A DNA stretch of 64,000 nucleotides from Pseudomonadales bacterium (GTDB lineage: Bacteria; Pseudomonadota; Gammaproteobacteria; Pseudomonadales; Halieaceae). Each line of letters opens with the position of its first letter. Positions within the stretch are counted from its first letter, which is position 1. The stretch lies in the NCBI GenBank assembly GCA_024234855.1, contig JACKNN010000003.1:310001-374000 (forward strand). The letters are read 5' to 3'. The notes under the pieces were generated by a model that worked only from the letters and a program-made list of their open reading frames with translations, searched no databases and was not told the DNA's origin. A program made the translations under genes and the position numbers. Shown piece after piece: positions 9,093 through 17,753 of this stretch.

Positions 9093-10541
9093 ATGCTCAC
9101 TTCTCCCCTGCGGCAGCTGACCGGGCTGGATGCACTTTTCCTCACCCAGGAGGCGACGGATACGCCGATGCATATCGGTTTATTGATGTTATACCGTCCT
9201 GCGAAATCGAGCCGGGGTCCGGTGCGGTTCAAGGATATCCTCGACACCTTCAGGCAGCGCGTCCACAGTGCCCCGGTCTTTCACCAGGCGGTGGGTAAAG
9301 TGCCGCTGGGCCTGGACCACCCCTTCTGGTTTGAAGCGCAACAGCTGGACATCGAGTTTCACGTGCGCCATATCGCCCTGCCCAAACCCGGAGACTGGCG
9401 CCAGTTATGTATCCAGGTGGCGCGCCTGCAGGCGCGGATGCTCGATCGCACGCGGCCGCTGTGGGAGGCCTATGTAATAGAGGGCCTGGACAATATCAAT
9501 TCCCTGCCCGCCGGCAGTTTCGCCATTTTTTTCAAGATGCACCATGCCGCGGTGGATGGTGCCTCGGCGATGGCGGCGATACACGCCCTGCACGACCTGC
9601 AGCCGCGGGCGGCAGGGGTGGAGCCCCCCCCTGCCTACCGGCCGCGCCCCCGGCCGGGCCCGATGAGCCTGCTCGGGCGAGCGTATATCAACCGACTGAG
9701 CTCGCCCACCCGGTGGCTGCAGGCAGTGCGGGATATCCTGCCGATTCCCGCGCGGCTGCGGCAGGGTTTCCGGGAGCATCGACTGCAGTCGCCCCACGCC
9801 CGGCGCAGTACCCGTTTCAATGGCCCCATTTCGCCGCACCGGGTGGTGGAGGCGCGGTTTTTCAAGCTGGACGAGGTGCGGGCGATCAAGGCCAGCGCGG
9901 GCGATGTGACGATCAACGACGTGATGGTGACGGTGGTCGCCGGCGCCCTGCGCAAATACCTGGAGGCCAAGGGCGAGTTGCCTGAATTCTCCCCCATGGC
10001 GATGATTCCCGTCAGCTTCCGCAGCGAGGGGGAACGGGAAGCCGGGGGTAACCTGGTCACCGCCATGAGCCTGGCGATACACAGTGAAATCGCCGATCCG
10101 CTGGAACGCCTGCAGCGGGTTCACCAGGAGGCGCGCTCGGCCAAGGGCTATACCACGGCGATAGGCGCCCGCACTCCGCTGGACCTGGCTCAGCTGATTC
10201 CTCCGCAGATCGCCTCACTGGCCATGTTGCGGGCCGGTACCGGGCTGATGTTCTCGTCGGGGGCATCGGCCCCGGTCAATACGGTTATCACCAATGTCGC
10301 CGGCTCCAGGGTCCCGCTCTACCTGGGTGGTGCCGAACTGGTGGGATGTGCGGGTTTCGGGCCCATTATGGACAGTGTAGGGCTGTTCCACGCGGTAATG
10401 AGCACCGGTGACAGTATCACCATCGCCATAAACGCCTGTCGCAACATGCTGCCGGACCCGGGATTTTATGCCGAGTGTCTCCAACTGTCCTATGATGAAC
10501 TGCGGGATGCGGCGACCGAGAGTCCCCGTCGGCGGCAATAA
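9093..10541 (+). CDS. Wax ester synthase / diacylglycerol acyltransferase (WS/DGAT)
   Basis: 482 residues, the usual length of this family. The catalytic HHxxxDG motif is present as KMHHAAVDGAS (about residue 150). The N-terminal SPLRQLTGLDALFLTQE opening and a C-terminal part with SNVAG-like TNVAGSRVPLYLGGA are typical. The enzyme joins an acyl-CoA to a fatty alcohol or diacylglycerol to make storage lipid, usually at the membrane. Its place inside a phenylacetate cluster is odd; it may dispose of surplus acyl-CoA or aryl-CoA. It sits between two copies of the same operator-like dyad. Confidence 0.9.
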   Translation: MLTSPLRQLTGLDALFLTQEATDTPMHIGLLMLYRPAKSSRGPVRFKDILDTFRQRVHSAPVFHQAVGKVPLGLDHPFWFEAQQLDIEFHVRHIALPKPGDWRQLCIQVARLQARMLDRTRPLWEAYVIEGLDNINSLPAGSFAIFFKMHHAAVDGASAMAAIHALHDLQPRAAGVEPPPAYRPRPRPGPMSLLGRAYINRLSSPTRWLQAVRDILPIPARLRQGFREHRLQSPHARRSTRFNGPISPHRVVEARFFKLDEVRAIKASAGDVTINDVMVTVVAGALRKYLEAKGELPEFSPMAMIPVSFRSEGEREAGGNLVTAMSLAIHSEIADPLERLQRVHQEARSAKGYTTAIGARTPLDLAQLIPPQIASLAMLRAGTGLMFSSGASAPVNTVITNVAGSRVPLYLGGAELVGCAGFGPIMDSVGLFHAVMSTGDSITIAINACRNMLPDPGFYAECLQLSYDELRDAATESPRRRQ

Positions 10542-10556
10542 AGCGTTACAGTTATA

Positions 10557-10591
10557 TTTACATATGTATTTATTATGTATCATAATGTCCG
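10557..10591 (+). promoter_or_regulatory. paaZ operon promoter with overlapping operator dyad
   Basis: A plausible sigma-70 promoter is TTTACA (10557-10562), an 18-base spacer and CATAAT (10581-10586), which puts transcription start near 10593, about 27 bases before paaZ. The exact dyad ATTATG-TAT-CATAAT (10572-10586) covers the -10, as expected for repression. Its closest copy is at 9015. PaaX is the obvious candidate regulator. Confidence 0.5.
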
Positions 10592-10619
10592 GATAAATTT
10601 AATACATGGAGTACGGGTG

Positions 10620-12662
10620 ATGAAATTGGCGAGCTATGCTGCCGGGCAGTGGCAGGAAGGTACGGGGCCGGGCGCGGCCGTTTTTGATGCCGTGTCGGGG
10701 GACCCCGTGTGCGAGGTCTCCAGCGACGGCATCGATTTCGCGGCGATGGTGCGCCACGCCCACGAGGTCGGCAGTCCGGCGCTGCGCACCATGACGTTTC
10801 ACGAGCGCGCGGCGGCCCTGAAAGCCATGGCCAGGCACCTGATGGCGAAGAAGGAAGATTTCTACACAGTGTCGGCTCGCACCGGTGCCACCCGCGCCGA
10901 TGGCTGGGTGGATATCGAGGGCGGAATCGGCACCGTATTCAGCTACGCCAGCCTGGTGACCCGCGAGTTTCCCAACGATGTCATCCTGGTTGAGGGCGAG
11001 ATCGAGCGGCTGTCCGCGAAGGGATCGTTTCTGGGGCGCCATATCCTCAGCCCCAAGCCCGGTGTGGCGGTGCATATCAACGCCTACAATTTTCCCTGCT
11101 GGGGCATGCTTGAAAAGATCGCTCCCAGCCTGGCGGCAGGCATGCCGGTTATCGTCAAGCCGGCGACGGCCAGCGCCTACCTGACCGCGGCGATGGTGCG
11201 GGAGATCATCGCCAGCGGGTGTCTCCCGGAGGGATCCGTGCAACTGGTCTGCGGCAGTGCCGGCGACCTGCTCGACCATCTCGGGGAGCAGGACGTGGTG
11301 ACGTTTACCGGCTCCGCCAGCACCGGCCGCAAGCTGAAAATCCATCCGAATATTGTGGCGAAGTCGATTCCCTTCACGATGGAGGCCGACTCCCTTAACT
11401 GCGCCATCCTCGGTGAGTCGGTGCAGGTCGATGAGCCGGAGTTCGCCCTGTTTATCAGGGAAGTCGCCCGGGAGATGACCGTCAAGGCGGGGCAGAAATG
11501 TACCGCGATTCGCCGCGTCATTGTGCCTGCGGACAAGATGCAGGCTGTGGCCGCGGCCCTGCAGGCGCGCCTGGCTGGCACTGTGGTGGGGGATCCCGCG
11601 GTGGCAGGCGTCAACATGGGATCGCTGGTGGGCCGGGACCAGGCCAGGGATGTCCAGGCCAGGGTTGATCAACTGGCGCAGGAGTGTGAAGTGCTGCTGG
11701 GTGGTGGCGGCGACTTCCCCCTCACAGGGTGTGATAACAGCGGTGGCGCGTTCTATCCGCCCACCCTGCTGCTTTGCGACGATCCCTTCAACAAGCGCCT
11801 GGTGCACGAGGTTGAGGCCTTTGGCCCGGTCAGCACCCTCATGCCCTATGGCAATCTGGAAGAGGCGGTGGCCATCGCGGCGCTTGGCAAGGGCAGCCTC
11901 GCCGGTTCGGTGTACACCTACGACGACCGCGAGGCGCGCCGCATCGTCCTGGCAGCCGCGTGCTGGCACGGACGCATGCTGGTCCTCAACCGCGACTGCG
12001 CGGGCGAATCCACCGGCCACGGCTCGCCGCTGGCGGTGCTGGTGCACGGCGGCCCGGGCCGCGCCGGTGGCGGCGAGGAACTGGGCGGCGCCCGGGCGGT
12101 CAAGCACTACATGCAGCGCACCGCCCTGCAGGGCTCCCCCGACACCCTCATGGCCATCACCGGTGAATACCACCCGGGTGCCAGGGTCTACAGCGACGAT
12201 CGCCATCCCTTCAAGAAGTATTTTGAGGACCTGCAGATCGGCGAGACCCTGGTCACTCACCGCCGCACGGTGACCGAAGCCGACATCGTCAATTTTGGCT
12301 GCATCAGCGGCGATCATTTCTATGCCCACTTCGACGAGATCGCAGCCAGGGATTCGTTTTTTGGCAAGCGGGTGGCCCACGGCTACTTCGTGATTTCCGC
12401 CGCCGCCGGCATGTTTGTCCATCCGTCGCCAGGACCGGTGATCGCCAATTACGGCCTTGAAAACCTCCGCTTCATTGAGCCGGTAGCCCCCGGGGACACG
12501 ATCCGGGTGAAGCTGTCGGTCAGGCGCAAGATCAAGAAAGAACCCCGCGGCGACGAACAACCCAATGGCGTCGTGGTGTGGGCGATCGAGGTGACCAACC
12601 AGGATGAAAAGCCGGTGGCGGTGTACGACATCATGACCCTGGTAGAACGCCGCGAGGCCTGA
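10620..12662 (+). CDS. paaZ: PaaZ: oxepin-CoA hydrolase / 3-oxo-5,6-dehydrosuberyl-CoA semialdehyde dehydrogenase
   Basis: 680 residues, matching E. coli PaaZ (681). The N-terminal ALDH domain (about 1-520) has NAYNFPCWGML, FTGSASTGRK and the catalytic Cys in AGQKCTAIRR. The C-terminal MaoC-like hydratase domain (from about 535) has FGCISGDHFYAHFDE. The two domains open the oxepin ring and oxidise the resulting aldehyde. The ATG at 10620 follows GGAG at 10608-10611; an upstream in-frame ATG at 10575 lies inside the operator region and is rejected. It heads the run paaZ-G-I-J-A-B-C-D-E. Confidence 0.94.
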   Translation: MKLASYAAGQWQEGTGPGAAVFDAVSGDPVCEVSSDGIDFAAMVRHAHEVGSPALRTMTFHERAAALKAMARHLMAKKEDFYTVSARTGATRADGWVDIEGGIGTVFSYASLVTREFPNDVILVEGEIERLSAKGSFLGRHILSPKPGVAVHINAYNFPCWGMLEKIAPSLAAGMPVIVKPATASAYLTAAMVREIIASGCLPEGSVQLVCGSAGDLLDHLGEQDVVTFTGSASTGRKLKIHPNIVAKSIPFTMEADSLNCAILGESVQVDEPEFALFIREVAREMTVKAGQKCTAIRRVIVPADKMQAVAAALQARLAGTVVGDPAVAGVNMGSLVGRDQARDVQARVDQLAQECEVLLGGGGDFPLTGCDNSGGAFYPPTLLLCDDPFNKRLVHEVEAFGPVSTLMPYGNLEEAVAIAALGKGSLAGSVYTYDDREARRIVLAAACWHGRMLVLNRDCAGESTGHGSPLAVLVHGGPGRAGGGEELGGARAVKHYMQRTALQGSPDTLMAITGEYHPGARVYSDDRHPFKKYFEDLQIGETLVTHRRTVTEADIVNFGCISGDHFYAHFDEIAARDSFFGKRVAHGYFVISAAAGMFVHPSPGPVIANYGLENLRFIEPVAPGDTIRVKLSVRRKIKKEPRGDEQPNGVVVWAIEVTNQDEKPVAVYDIMTLVERREA

Positions 12663-12692
12663 GGCCCGGACGGGAGGAGGAAATAAGTCACC

Positions 12693-13484
12693 ATGAGCTA
12701 TAACAATATCGAGTTTGCCATTGGCAAGGGCGTGGCAGTGCTGAAGCTGAACAGGCCGGACGCCCTCAACAGCTTTACCGCCGAGATGCATGGGGAGGTG
12801 CGGGAGGTGCTCACCCAGGCGGCCACGGACAAGACGGTGCGCGCGTTGTTGCTCACGGGAAACGGCCGGGGTTTTTGCGCCGGCCAGGACCTGAACGACC
12901 GCGCGGTCGCGCCGGGCGAGGCCGCGCCGGATCTGGGCGATTCCGTGGAAAAATACTACAACCCCCTTATCCGCCTGCTGACCACCATGGAGAAGCCGGT
13001 AATATGCGCGGTCAATGGCGTGGCCGCCGGGGCCGGCGCCAATATCGCCCTGGCCTGCGACATCGTGATCGCCGCGCGCTCCGCCAGCTTTATCGAATCT
13101 TTCGCCAAACTGGGCCTGATTCCCGACTCCGGCGGCACCTGGCACCTGCCGCGCCTGGTGGGCATGGCCCGGGCCAAGGGCCTGGCCATGCTGGGCCCCA
13201 GGGTTTCCGCCGAGCAAGCCCTGGCCTGGGGGATGATCTGGCAGGTGGTGGAGGATGAACAGCTTATGAGTACAGCGCTGGAGCTTGCCGAGCAGATGGC
13301 GACCCAGCCCACCCGTGGTTTCGCCTTCACCAAGCGGGCCTTTGCCGCCGCCGCCGCCAATACCCTGGACGCGCAACTGGAGTTGGAAAAGGAACTGATG
13401 CGGGCGGCGGGCAAAACCCACGATTACAAGGAAGGTGTCGCGGCGTTCCTCGCCAAGCGCGCGCCCGTCTACAAAGGCGAGTGA
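12693..13484 (+). CDS. paaG: 2-(1,2-epoxy-1,2-dihydrophenyl)acetyl-CoA isomerase
   Basis: 263-residue crotonase-family protein, the same length as E. coli PaaG. The oxyanion-hole segment is AVNGVAAGAGANIALACDIV, and FIESFAKLGLIPDSGGTW is the PaaG-like form of the second active-site block, with Asp where hydratases have Glu. It converts the ring-1,2-epoxide to the oxepin form. A GGAGGA-rich ribosome site precedes the ATG, 30 bases after paaZ. Confidence 0.93.
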   Translation: MSYNNIEFAIGKGVAVLKLNRPDALNSFTAEMHGEVREVLTQAATDKTVRALLLTGNGRGFCAGQDLNDRAVAPGEAAPDLGDSVEKYYNPLIRLLTTMEKPVICAVNGVAAGAGANIALACDIVIAARSASFIESFAKLGLIPDSGGTWHLPRLVGMARAKGLAMLGPRVSAEQALAWGMIWQVVEDEQLMSTALELAEQMATQPTRGFAFTKRAFAAAAANTLDAQLELEKELMRAAGKTHDYKEGVAAFLAKRAPVYKGE

Positions 13485-13489
13485 AAGCC

Positions 13490-13939
13490 ATGGACCCCCA
13501 ACAACTCGCCGAGGCCAGCGCCGCCGCCATGTGGGCCGGTGACAGGGCATCCCACGCGCTTGCCATAAAAGTCGACGCCATCGCCCCGGGCATGGCCACC
13601 CTGAGCATGGCGGTGCGCGAGGACATGCTCAACGGCCACGCCATCTGCCACGGAGGATATATTTTTACCCTGGCCGATACCGCCTTCGCCTACGCCTGCA
13701 ACAGCCAGAACCACAACACGGTGGCCGCCGGTGCACGCATCGAATTCCTGGCCCCCGGCAGGCTGGGAGACCGTCTGAGCGCTTCAGCCCGGCAGGTGGT
13801 GCAGGGCAATCGCACCGGCGTCTACGACGTGGTAGTAAGCAAACAGGATGGAGCGCAGATAGCCCTGTTCCGGGGCAACTCCCACCGCGTCGGTGGCGCC
13901 CTGGTGGAGGCCGAGACCGGAGAGCCGCTAGATGAATGA
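13490..13939 (+). CDS. paaI: Hydroxyphenylacetyl-CoA thioesterase
   Basis: A 149-residue hotdog-fold thioesterase. The active-site helix reads HAICHGGYIFTLADTAFAYACN, with the conserved HGG and the downstream Asp of PaaI. It is thought to rescue CoA by hydrolysing dead-end phenylacetyl-CoA derivatives. I chose the ATG at 13490, just after the paaG stop; an in-frame GTG at 13481 overlaps that stop and is the alternative. Its 3' end overlaps paaJ by eight bases. Confidence 0.9.
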   Translation: MDPQQLAEASAAAMWAGDRASHALAIKVDAIAPGMATLSMAVREDMLNGHAICHGGYIFTLADTAFAYACNSQNHNTVAAGARIEFLAPGRLGDRLSASARQVVQGNRTGVYDVVVSKQDGAQIALFRGNSHRVGGALVEAETGEPLDE

Positions 13940-15137
13940 TGCTTTTATCTGTGACGCGGTGCGCACCCCGATAGGTCGCTACGGTGGCGGCCTGGCCGGG
14001 GTGCGCACCGATGACCTCGGCGCCGTGCCTATCCGGGCGCTGATGGAACGCAATCCCGGCGTGGACTGGGCGCGGGTTGACGATGTCTGGTACGGCTGCG
14101 CCAACCAGGCAGGTGAAGACAATCGCAACGTGGCCCGCATGAGTTCGCTGCTGGCAGGCCTGCCGGTGACGGTGCCGGGGGTAACGGTCAATCGCCTGTG
14201 CGGTTCCGGGATGGACGCTGTGGGCTCCGCCGCCAGGGCCATCAAGGCGGGAGAGATCGAGCTGGCCGTTGCCGGTGGGGTCGAGTCCATGTCGCGGGCA
14301 CCTTTTGTGATGGGCAAGGCCACTGCGGCCTACAGTCGCGATGCGCAACTATATGACACCACCATCGGCTGGCGTTTCGTCAACAAACTGATGAAGGAGC
14401 AGTACGGTATCGACTCCATGCCCGAGACGGCGGAGAACGTGGCGGAACAGTTCGCCATCAGTCGGCAGGACCAGGATACCTTCGCCCTGCGCAGCCAGCA
14501 GCGCACCGCCAGCGCGCAACAGGCGGGGCGATTCGAGGCGGAAATCGTGCCGGTGAGTATTCCCCAGCGCAAAGCAGCCCCTGTGCTGTTCAGCGTCGAT
14601 GAACACCCCCGGGCGGACACCAGTCTGGAGGACCTGGCGCGCCTCGGGACGCCCTTCCGGGAAAATGGCACGGTGACGGCGGGCAATGCCTCCGGGGTCA
14701 ACGACGGCGCCTGTGCCCTGCTGGTCGCGTCCGGGGTGGCGGCAAGGCAACATGGACTGACGCCGCGGGCGCGGGTGGTGGCGATGGCGGCCAGCGGCCT
14801 GGCTCCGCGCATCATGGGCTACGGGCCGGTGGAAGCTACCCGCAAGGTGCTTGACAAGGCGGACCTGTGCCTGGCCCAGATGGATGTCATCGAACTGAAC
14901 GAGGCGTTCGCCGCCCAGGGCCTGGCGGTTATCCGCGGCCTGGACCTGGCGGATGACGACGCCCGGGTGAATCCCAATGGCGGGGCGATCGCGCTGGGTC
15001 ACCCGCTGGGGATGAGTGGCGCCCGCCTGGTGACAACCGCCATGTACCAGCTGCAGCGCAGTGGCGGCCGCTACGCCCTGTGCACCATGTGTATCGGGGT
15101 GGGGCAGGGGATCGCCCTGGTCATTGAACGAGTGTAA
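13932..15137 (+). CDS. paaJ: 3-oxoadipyl-CoA / 3-oxo-5,6-dehydrosuberyl-CoA thiolase
   Basis: 401-residue thiolase with the nucleophilic Cys in VNRLCGSGMDAV (about residue 90), the GGVESMSRAPF block, His in GGAIALGHPLGMSG and the second active Cys in TMCIGVGQG. PaaJ carries out the two thiolytic steps releasing acetyl-CoA and succinyl-CoA. It overlaps the end of paaI and precedes paaA by 29 bases. Confidence 0.94.
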   Translation: MNDAFICDAVRTPIGRYGGGLAGVRTDDLGAVPIRALMERNPGVDWARVDDVWYGCANQAGEDNRNVARMSSLLAGLPVTVPGVTVNRLCGSGMDAVGSAARAIKAGEIELAVAGGVESMSRAPFVMGKATAAYSRDAQLYDTTIGWRFVNKLMKEQYGIDSMPETAENVAEQFAISRQDQDTFALRSQQRTASAQQAGRFEAEIVPVSIPQRKAAPVLFSVDEHPRADTSLEDLARLGTPFRENGTVTAGNASGVNDGACALLVASGVAARQHGLTPRARVVAMAASGLAPRIMGYGPVEATRKVLDKADLCLAQMDVIELNEAFAAQGLAVIRGLDLADDDARVNPNGGAIALGHPLGMSGARLVTTAMYQLQRSGGRYALCTMCIGVGQGIALVIERV

Positions 15138-15166
15138 CGAACCTGGCTGGAAACGGAGTAACGAGC

Positions 15167-16162
15167 ATGAAAACTGAATTCACACAGGCCGAACTGGAGC
15201 AGTTGGAGGCCCGTTTCCAGGCGCGTATCGACGCCGAGGAAAAGATCGAGCCCAAGGACTGGATGCCCGCCGGCTACCGCAAGAACCTGGTGCGGCAGAT
15301 TTCCCAGCACGCCCACTCCGAGGTGATCGGCATGCAGCCGGAGGGCAACTGGATCACCCGGGCGCCGAGCCTCCATCGCAAGTGCGTCCTGCTGGCGAAG
15401 GTACAGGACGAGGGCGGTCACGGCCTGTACCTTTACAGCGCAACCGAAACCCTCGGGGTGAGCCGTGAGGAACTGATCGAGGCCCTGCACGAAGGGGTTG
15501 CCAAGTACGCCTCCATTTTCAATTACCCGGCGCTGACCTGGGCGGACATCGGCGCCATCGGCTGGCTGGTGGACGGCGCGGCCATCGTCAACCAGGTCTC
15601 CCTGCAGCGCACTTCCTACGGCCCCTATGCCCGCGGCATGGTGCGCATCTGCAAGGAGGAGAGCTTTCACCAACGCCAGGGCTACCACATCATGATGACC
15701 CTGGCGCGGGGTACTGCCGAGCAAAAAGCGATGGCCCAGGACGCGCTCGATCGCTTCTGGTGGCCGTCGCTGATGATGTTCGGCCCCCACGATGCGGAAT
15801 CCGCCCATTCGGCCCAGTCCATGAAGTGGAAAATCAAGCGCCAGACCAACGACGAACTGCGCCAGAAGTATGTCGACCAGAGTGTCAGGCAGGCGGAGGT
15901 GATCGGTCTCACCATTCCCGATCCGGCGCTCAAGTGGAACGAAGCGCGCGGTCACTACGACTTCGGCGAGATCGACTGGGATGAGTTCAATCGGGTAATC
16001 AACGGCAACGGGATGTGTAACCGCCAGCGGGTGGCGCACCATATCAAGGCCCATGAGGATGGCGCCTGGGTGCGCGATGCCATCGCGGCCTACGAATCGA
16101 AGAAATCGCGGCGCGCCGGTGCAGCGGCAGCCCAGGGAGAAATGTCATGTCAGACCATATGA
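15167..16162 (+). CDS. paaA: Phenylacetyl-CoA 1,2-epoxidase, catalytic subunit A
   Basis: 331 residues. The di-iron ligands are visible in the paired motifs DEGGHGLYLYSA (about residue 82) and KEESFHQRQGYH (about 165), as in E. coli PaaA. The PaaABCE complex uses oxygen and NADPH to epoxidise the ring of phenylacetyl-CoA. The ATG follows an ACGGAG site. It overlaps paaB by 16 bases. Confidence 0.95.
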   Translation: MKTEFTQAELEQLEARFQARIDAEEKIEPKDWMPAGYRKNLVRQISQHAHSEVIGMQPEGNWITRAPSLHRKCVLLAKVQDEGGHGLYLYSATETLGVSREELIEALHEGVAKYASIFNYPALTWADIGAIGWLVDGAAIVNQVSLQRTSYGPYARGMVRICKEESFHQRQGYHIMMTLARGTAEQKAMAQDALDRFWWPSLMMFGPHDAESAHSAQSMKWKIKRQTNDELRQKYVDQSVRQAEVIGLTIPDPALKWNEARGHYDFGEIDWDEFNRVINGNGMCNRQRVAHHIKAHEDGAWVRDAIAAYESKKSRRAGAAAAQGEMSCQTI

Positions 16163-16431
16163 AATTGTTCGAAGTCTTTATCCGCTCACGCCGTGGCCTG
16201 GATCACAAGCATGTGGGCAGCCTGCACGCCGAGGATGCACAGCAGGCGTTGGAGTATGCCAGGGATGTCTACACCCGGCGCAGTGAGGGCGTCAGCATCT
16301 GGGTGGTCAATTCCTCGGATATCGTGGCCTCCCAGGAAGGTGATTGCGAGAGCTTTTATGATCCGCTGGATGACAAGCCCTACCGCCACGCAACCCACTA
16401 CCAGTTGCCGGAAGAAGTGAACAATATGTGA
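16147..16431 (+). CDS. paaB: Phenylacetyl-CoA epoxidase subunit B
   Basis: 94 residues, the typical PaaB length. The N-terminus LFEVFIRSRRGLDHKHVGSL and the later DARDVYTRR-like ARDVYTRRSEGVSIWVV are diagnostic of this small structural subunit. It bridges PaaAC heterodimers in the known complex. It starts inside paaA and ends 11 bases before the paaC start. Confidence 0.95.
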   Translation: MSDHMKLFEVFIRSRRGLDHKHVGSLHAEDAQQALEYARDVYTRRSEGVSIWVVNSSDIVASQEGDCESFYDPLDDKPYRHATHYQLPEEVNNM

Positions 16432-16442
16432 GGGTTTACACC

Positions 16443-17210
16443 GTGTCTGATAGCAAATTGAAAGAAGCAACCAGGCAGTACGCCATCCGCCTTGGCGACG
16501 ACGCCCTCGTACTGGGACACCGCCTGTCCGAGTGGTGCAGCAATGGCCCCTTTCTCGAGGAGGACCTGGCGCTTACCAATGTCGCGCTGGATTTTATCGG
16601 CCGGGCCAGAATGTTTTACAGCTATGCTGCCGAGTTGGCTGCCGATGGTTCCACCGAAGACACTTATGCCTACACCCGGGACTGTCGCGAGTTCAGCAAC
16701 CTGCTGATCCACGAGTTGCCCCGTGGGGATTTCGCCTTCTCCATGGCGCGCCAGTACCTGGTAGATGTGTACAACCTGGCCTACATGGAAGCACTGCGGA
16801 CTTCCGCCGACGGGACCCTGGCGGCGATTGCCGACAAGGCGGTTAAGGAAAGTCGCTACCACCTGCGACGCAGCCACGACTGGATGCTGCGACTGGGGGA
16901 TGGCACAGACGAAAGCCGCCAGCGACTGCAGCGCGCCGTGGACGAACTGTGGGGTTACACACCGGAGCTGTTCGCATCGGACGCGCTGGAGCAGGGCCTG
17001 GCGGATGCCGGAATCGGTGTGGATGCGGCGACCTTGCGCGCCGCCTGGGAGCAGGCGGTGAGTGCGACCCTGGCGGAAGCCACCCTGCAGCAGCCGGCCG
17101 GTGACTGGGAGGTCAGCGGCGGTCGCCGGGGCCTGCATACGGAATCCCTGGGCCATATGCTCAGCGAGCTGCAATTCATGCAGCGCGCCTACCCCGGGCT
17201 GCAGTGGTAG
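16443..17210 (+). CDS. paaC: Phenylacetyl-CoA epoxidase structural subunit C
   Basis: 255 residues of ferritin-like helical protein, the non-catalytic partner of PaaA. Recognisable parts are RLGDDALVLGHRLSEWC, EEDLALTNVALDFIGRARM and the C-terminal ESLGHMLSELQFMQRAYPG. I chose the GTG at 16443, preceded by GAGGG at a proper distance. The further-upstream GTG at 16428 overlaps the paaB stop and would be poorly served. Confidence 0.93.
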   Translation: MSDSKLKEATRQYAIRLGDDALVLGHRLSEWCSNGPFLEEDLALTNVALDFIGRARMFYSYAAELAADGSTEDTYAYTRDCREFSNLLIHELPRGDFAFSMARQYLVDVYNLAYMEALRTSADGTLAAIADKAVKESRYHLRRSHDWMLRLGDGTDESRQRLQRAVDELWGYTPELFASDALEQGLADAGIGVDAATLRAAWEQAVSATLAEATLQQPAGDWEVSGGRRGLHTESLGHMLSELQFMQRAYPGLQW

Positions 17211-17219
17211 GACGCCCTG

Positions 17220-17744
17220 GTGACCGCCAACTCCCGCATACCCCTGCTGCCCGCCGAAGAATATGAGCGGCGCCGCCGGCGCGCGAACTCTGCGTTGCCA
17301 TCGCTGTGGGAACTGCTGGATGCGGTGAAGGATCCCGAGATCCCGGCAGTCAGTCTCTGGGAGCTGGGGGTACTGCAGGATATCGCGCTGGAAGAAGATG
17401 TGGTGATTGTAACCATTACGCCCACGTACTCGGGCTGCCCCGCCATGACGGTGATGGCGGAGGACATCCTGCAGGCCCTGGCGGAGGCCGGGTATCCCGG
17501 CAGCCGGATCGTGAACCGACTTTCGCCCGCCTGGTCCACCAGCTGGATGTCGGATGACGCGCGGGAAAAACTTCGCGCCTACGGTATCGCGCCGCCGGGA
17601 GAAACCGACAATACGCCTGTTCACTGTCCCCGCTGTGGCTCCGGCCGGGTGCGCAATGTCAGCCAGTTTGGCTCCACCGCCTGCAAGGCCCTGTACCAGT
17701 GCGGGGACTGCGCCGAACTGTTCGATTACTTCAAGCCGATTTAG
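17220..17744 (+). CDS. paaD: Phenylacetyl-CoA epoxidase maturation/assembly protein D
   Basis: 174 residues. A MIP18/DUF59-type domain (LLDAVKDPEIPAVSLWELGV, TPTYSGCPAM) is followed by a C-terminal cysteine cluster CPRCGSGRVRNVSQFGSTAC and QCGDC, likely metal or Fe-S binding. PaaD is needed for epoxidase activity, probably in cofactor assembly. It starts with GTG, nine bases after paaC, with AGGA close upstream. Confidence 0.92.
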   Translation: MTANSRIPLLPAEEYERRRRRANSALPSLWELLDAVKDPEIPAVSLWELGVLQDIALEEDVVIVTITPTYSGCPAMTVMAEDILQALAEAGYPGSRIVNRLSPAWSTSWMSDDAREKLRAYGIAPPGETDNTPVHCPRCGSGRVRNVSQFGSTACKALYQCGDCAELFDYFKPI

Positions 17745-17753
17745 GAAACCGCT

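Noticed and set aside
10599..13550. A 983-codon open frame on the minus strand opposite paaZ and paaG
   Set aside because: Opposite to well-recognised genes on the plus strand; the translation is low-complexity and His/Gly/Arg-rich with no family features. A GC-rich third-position artefact.
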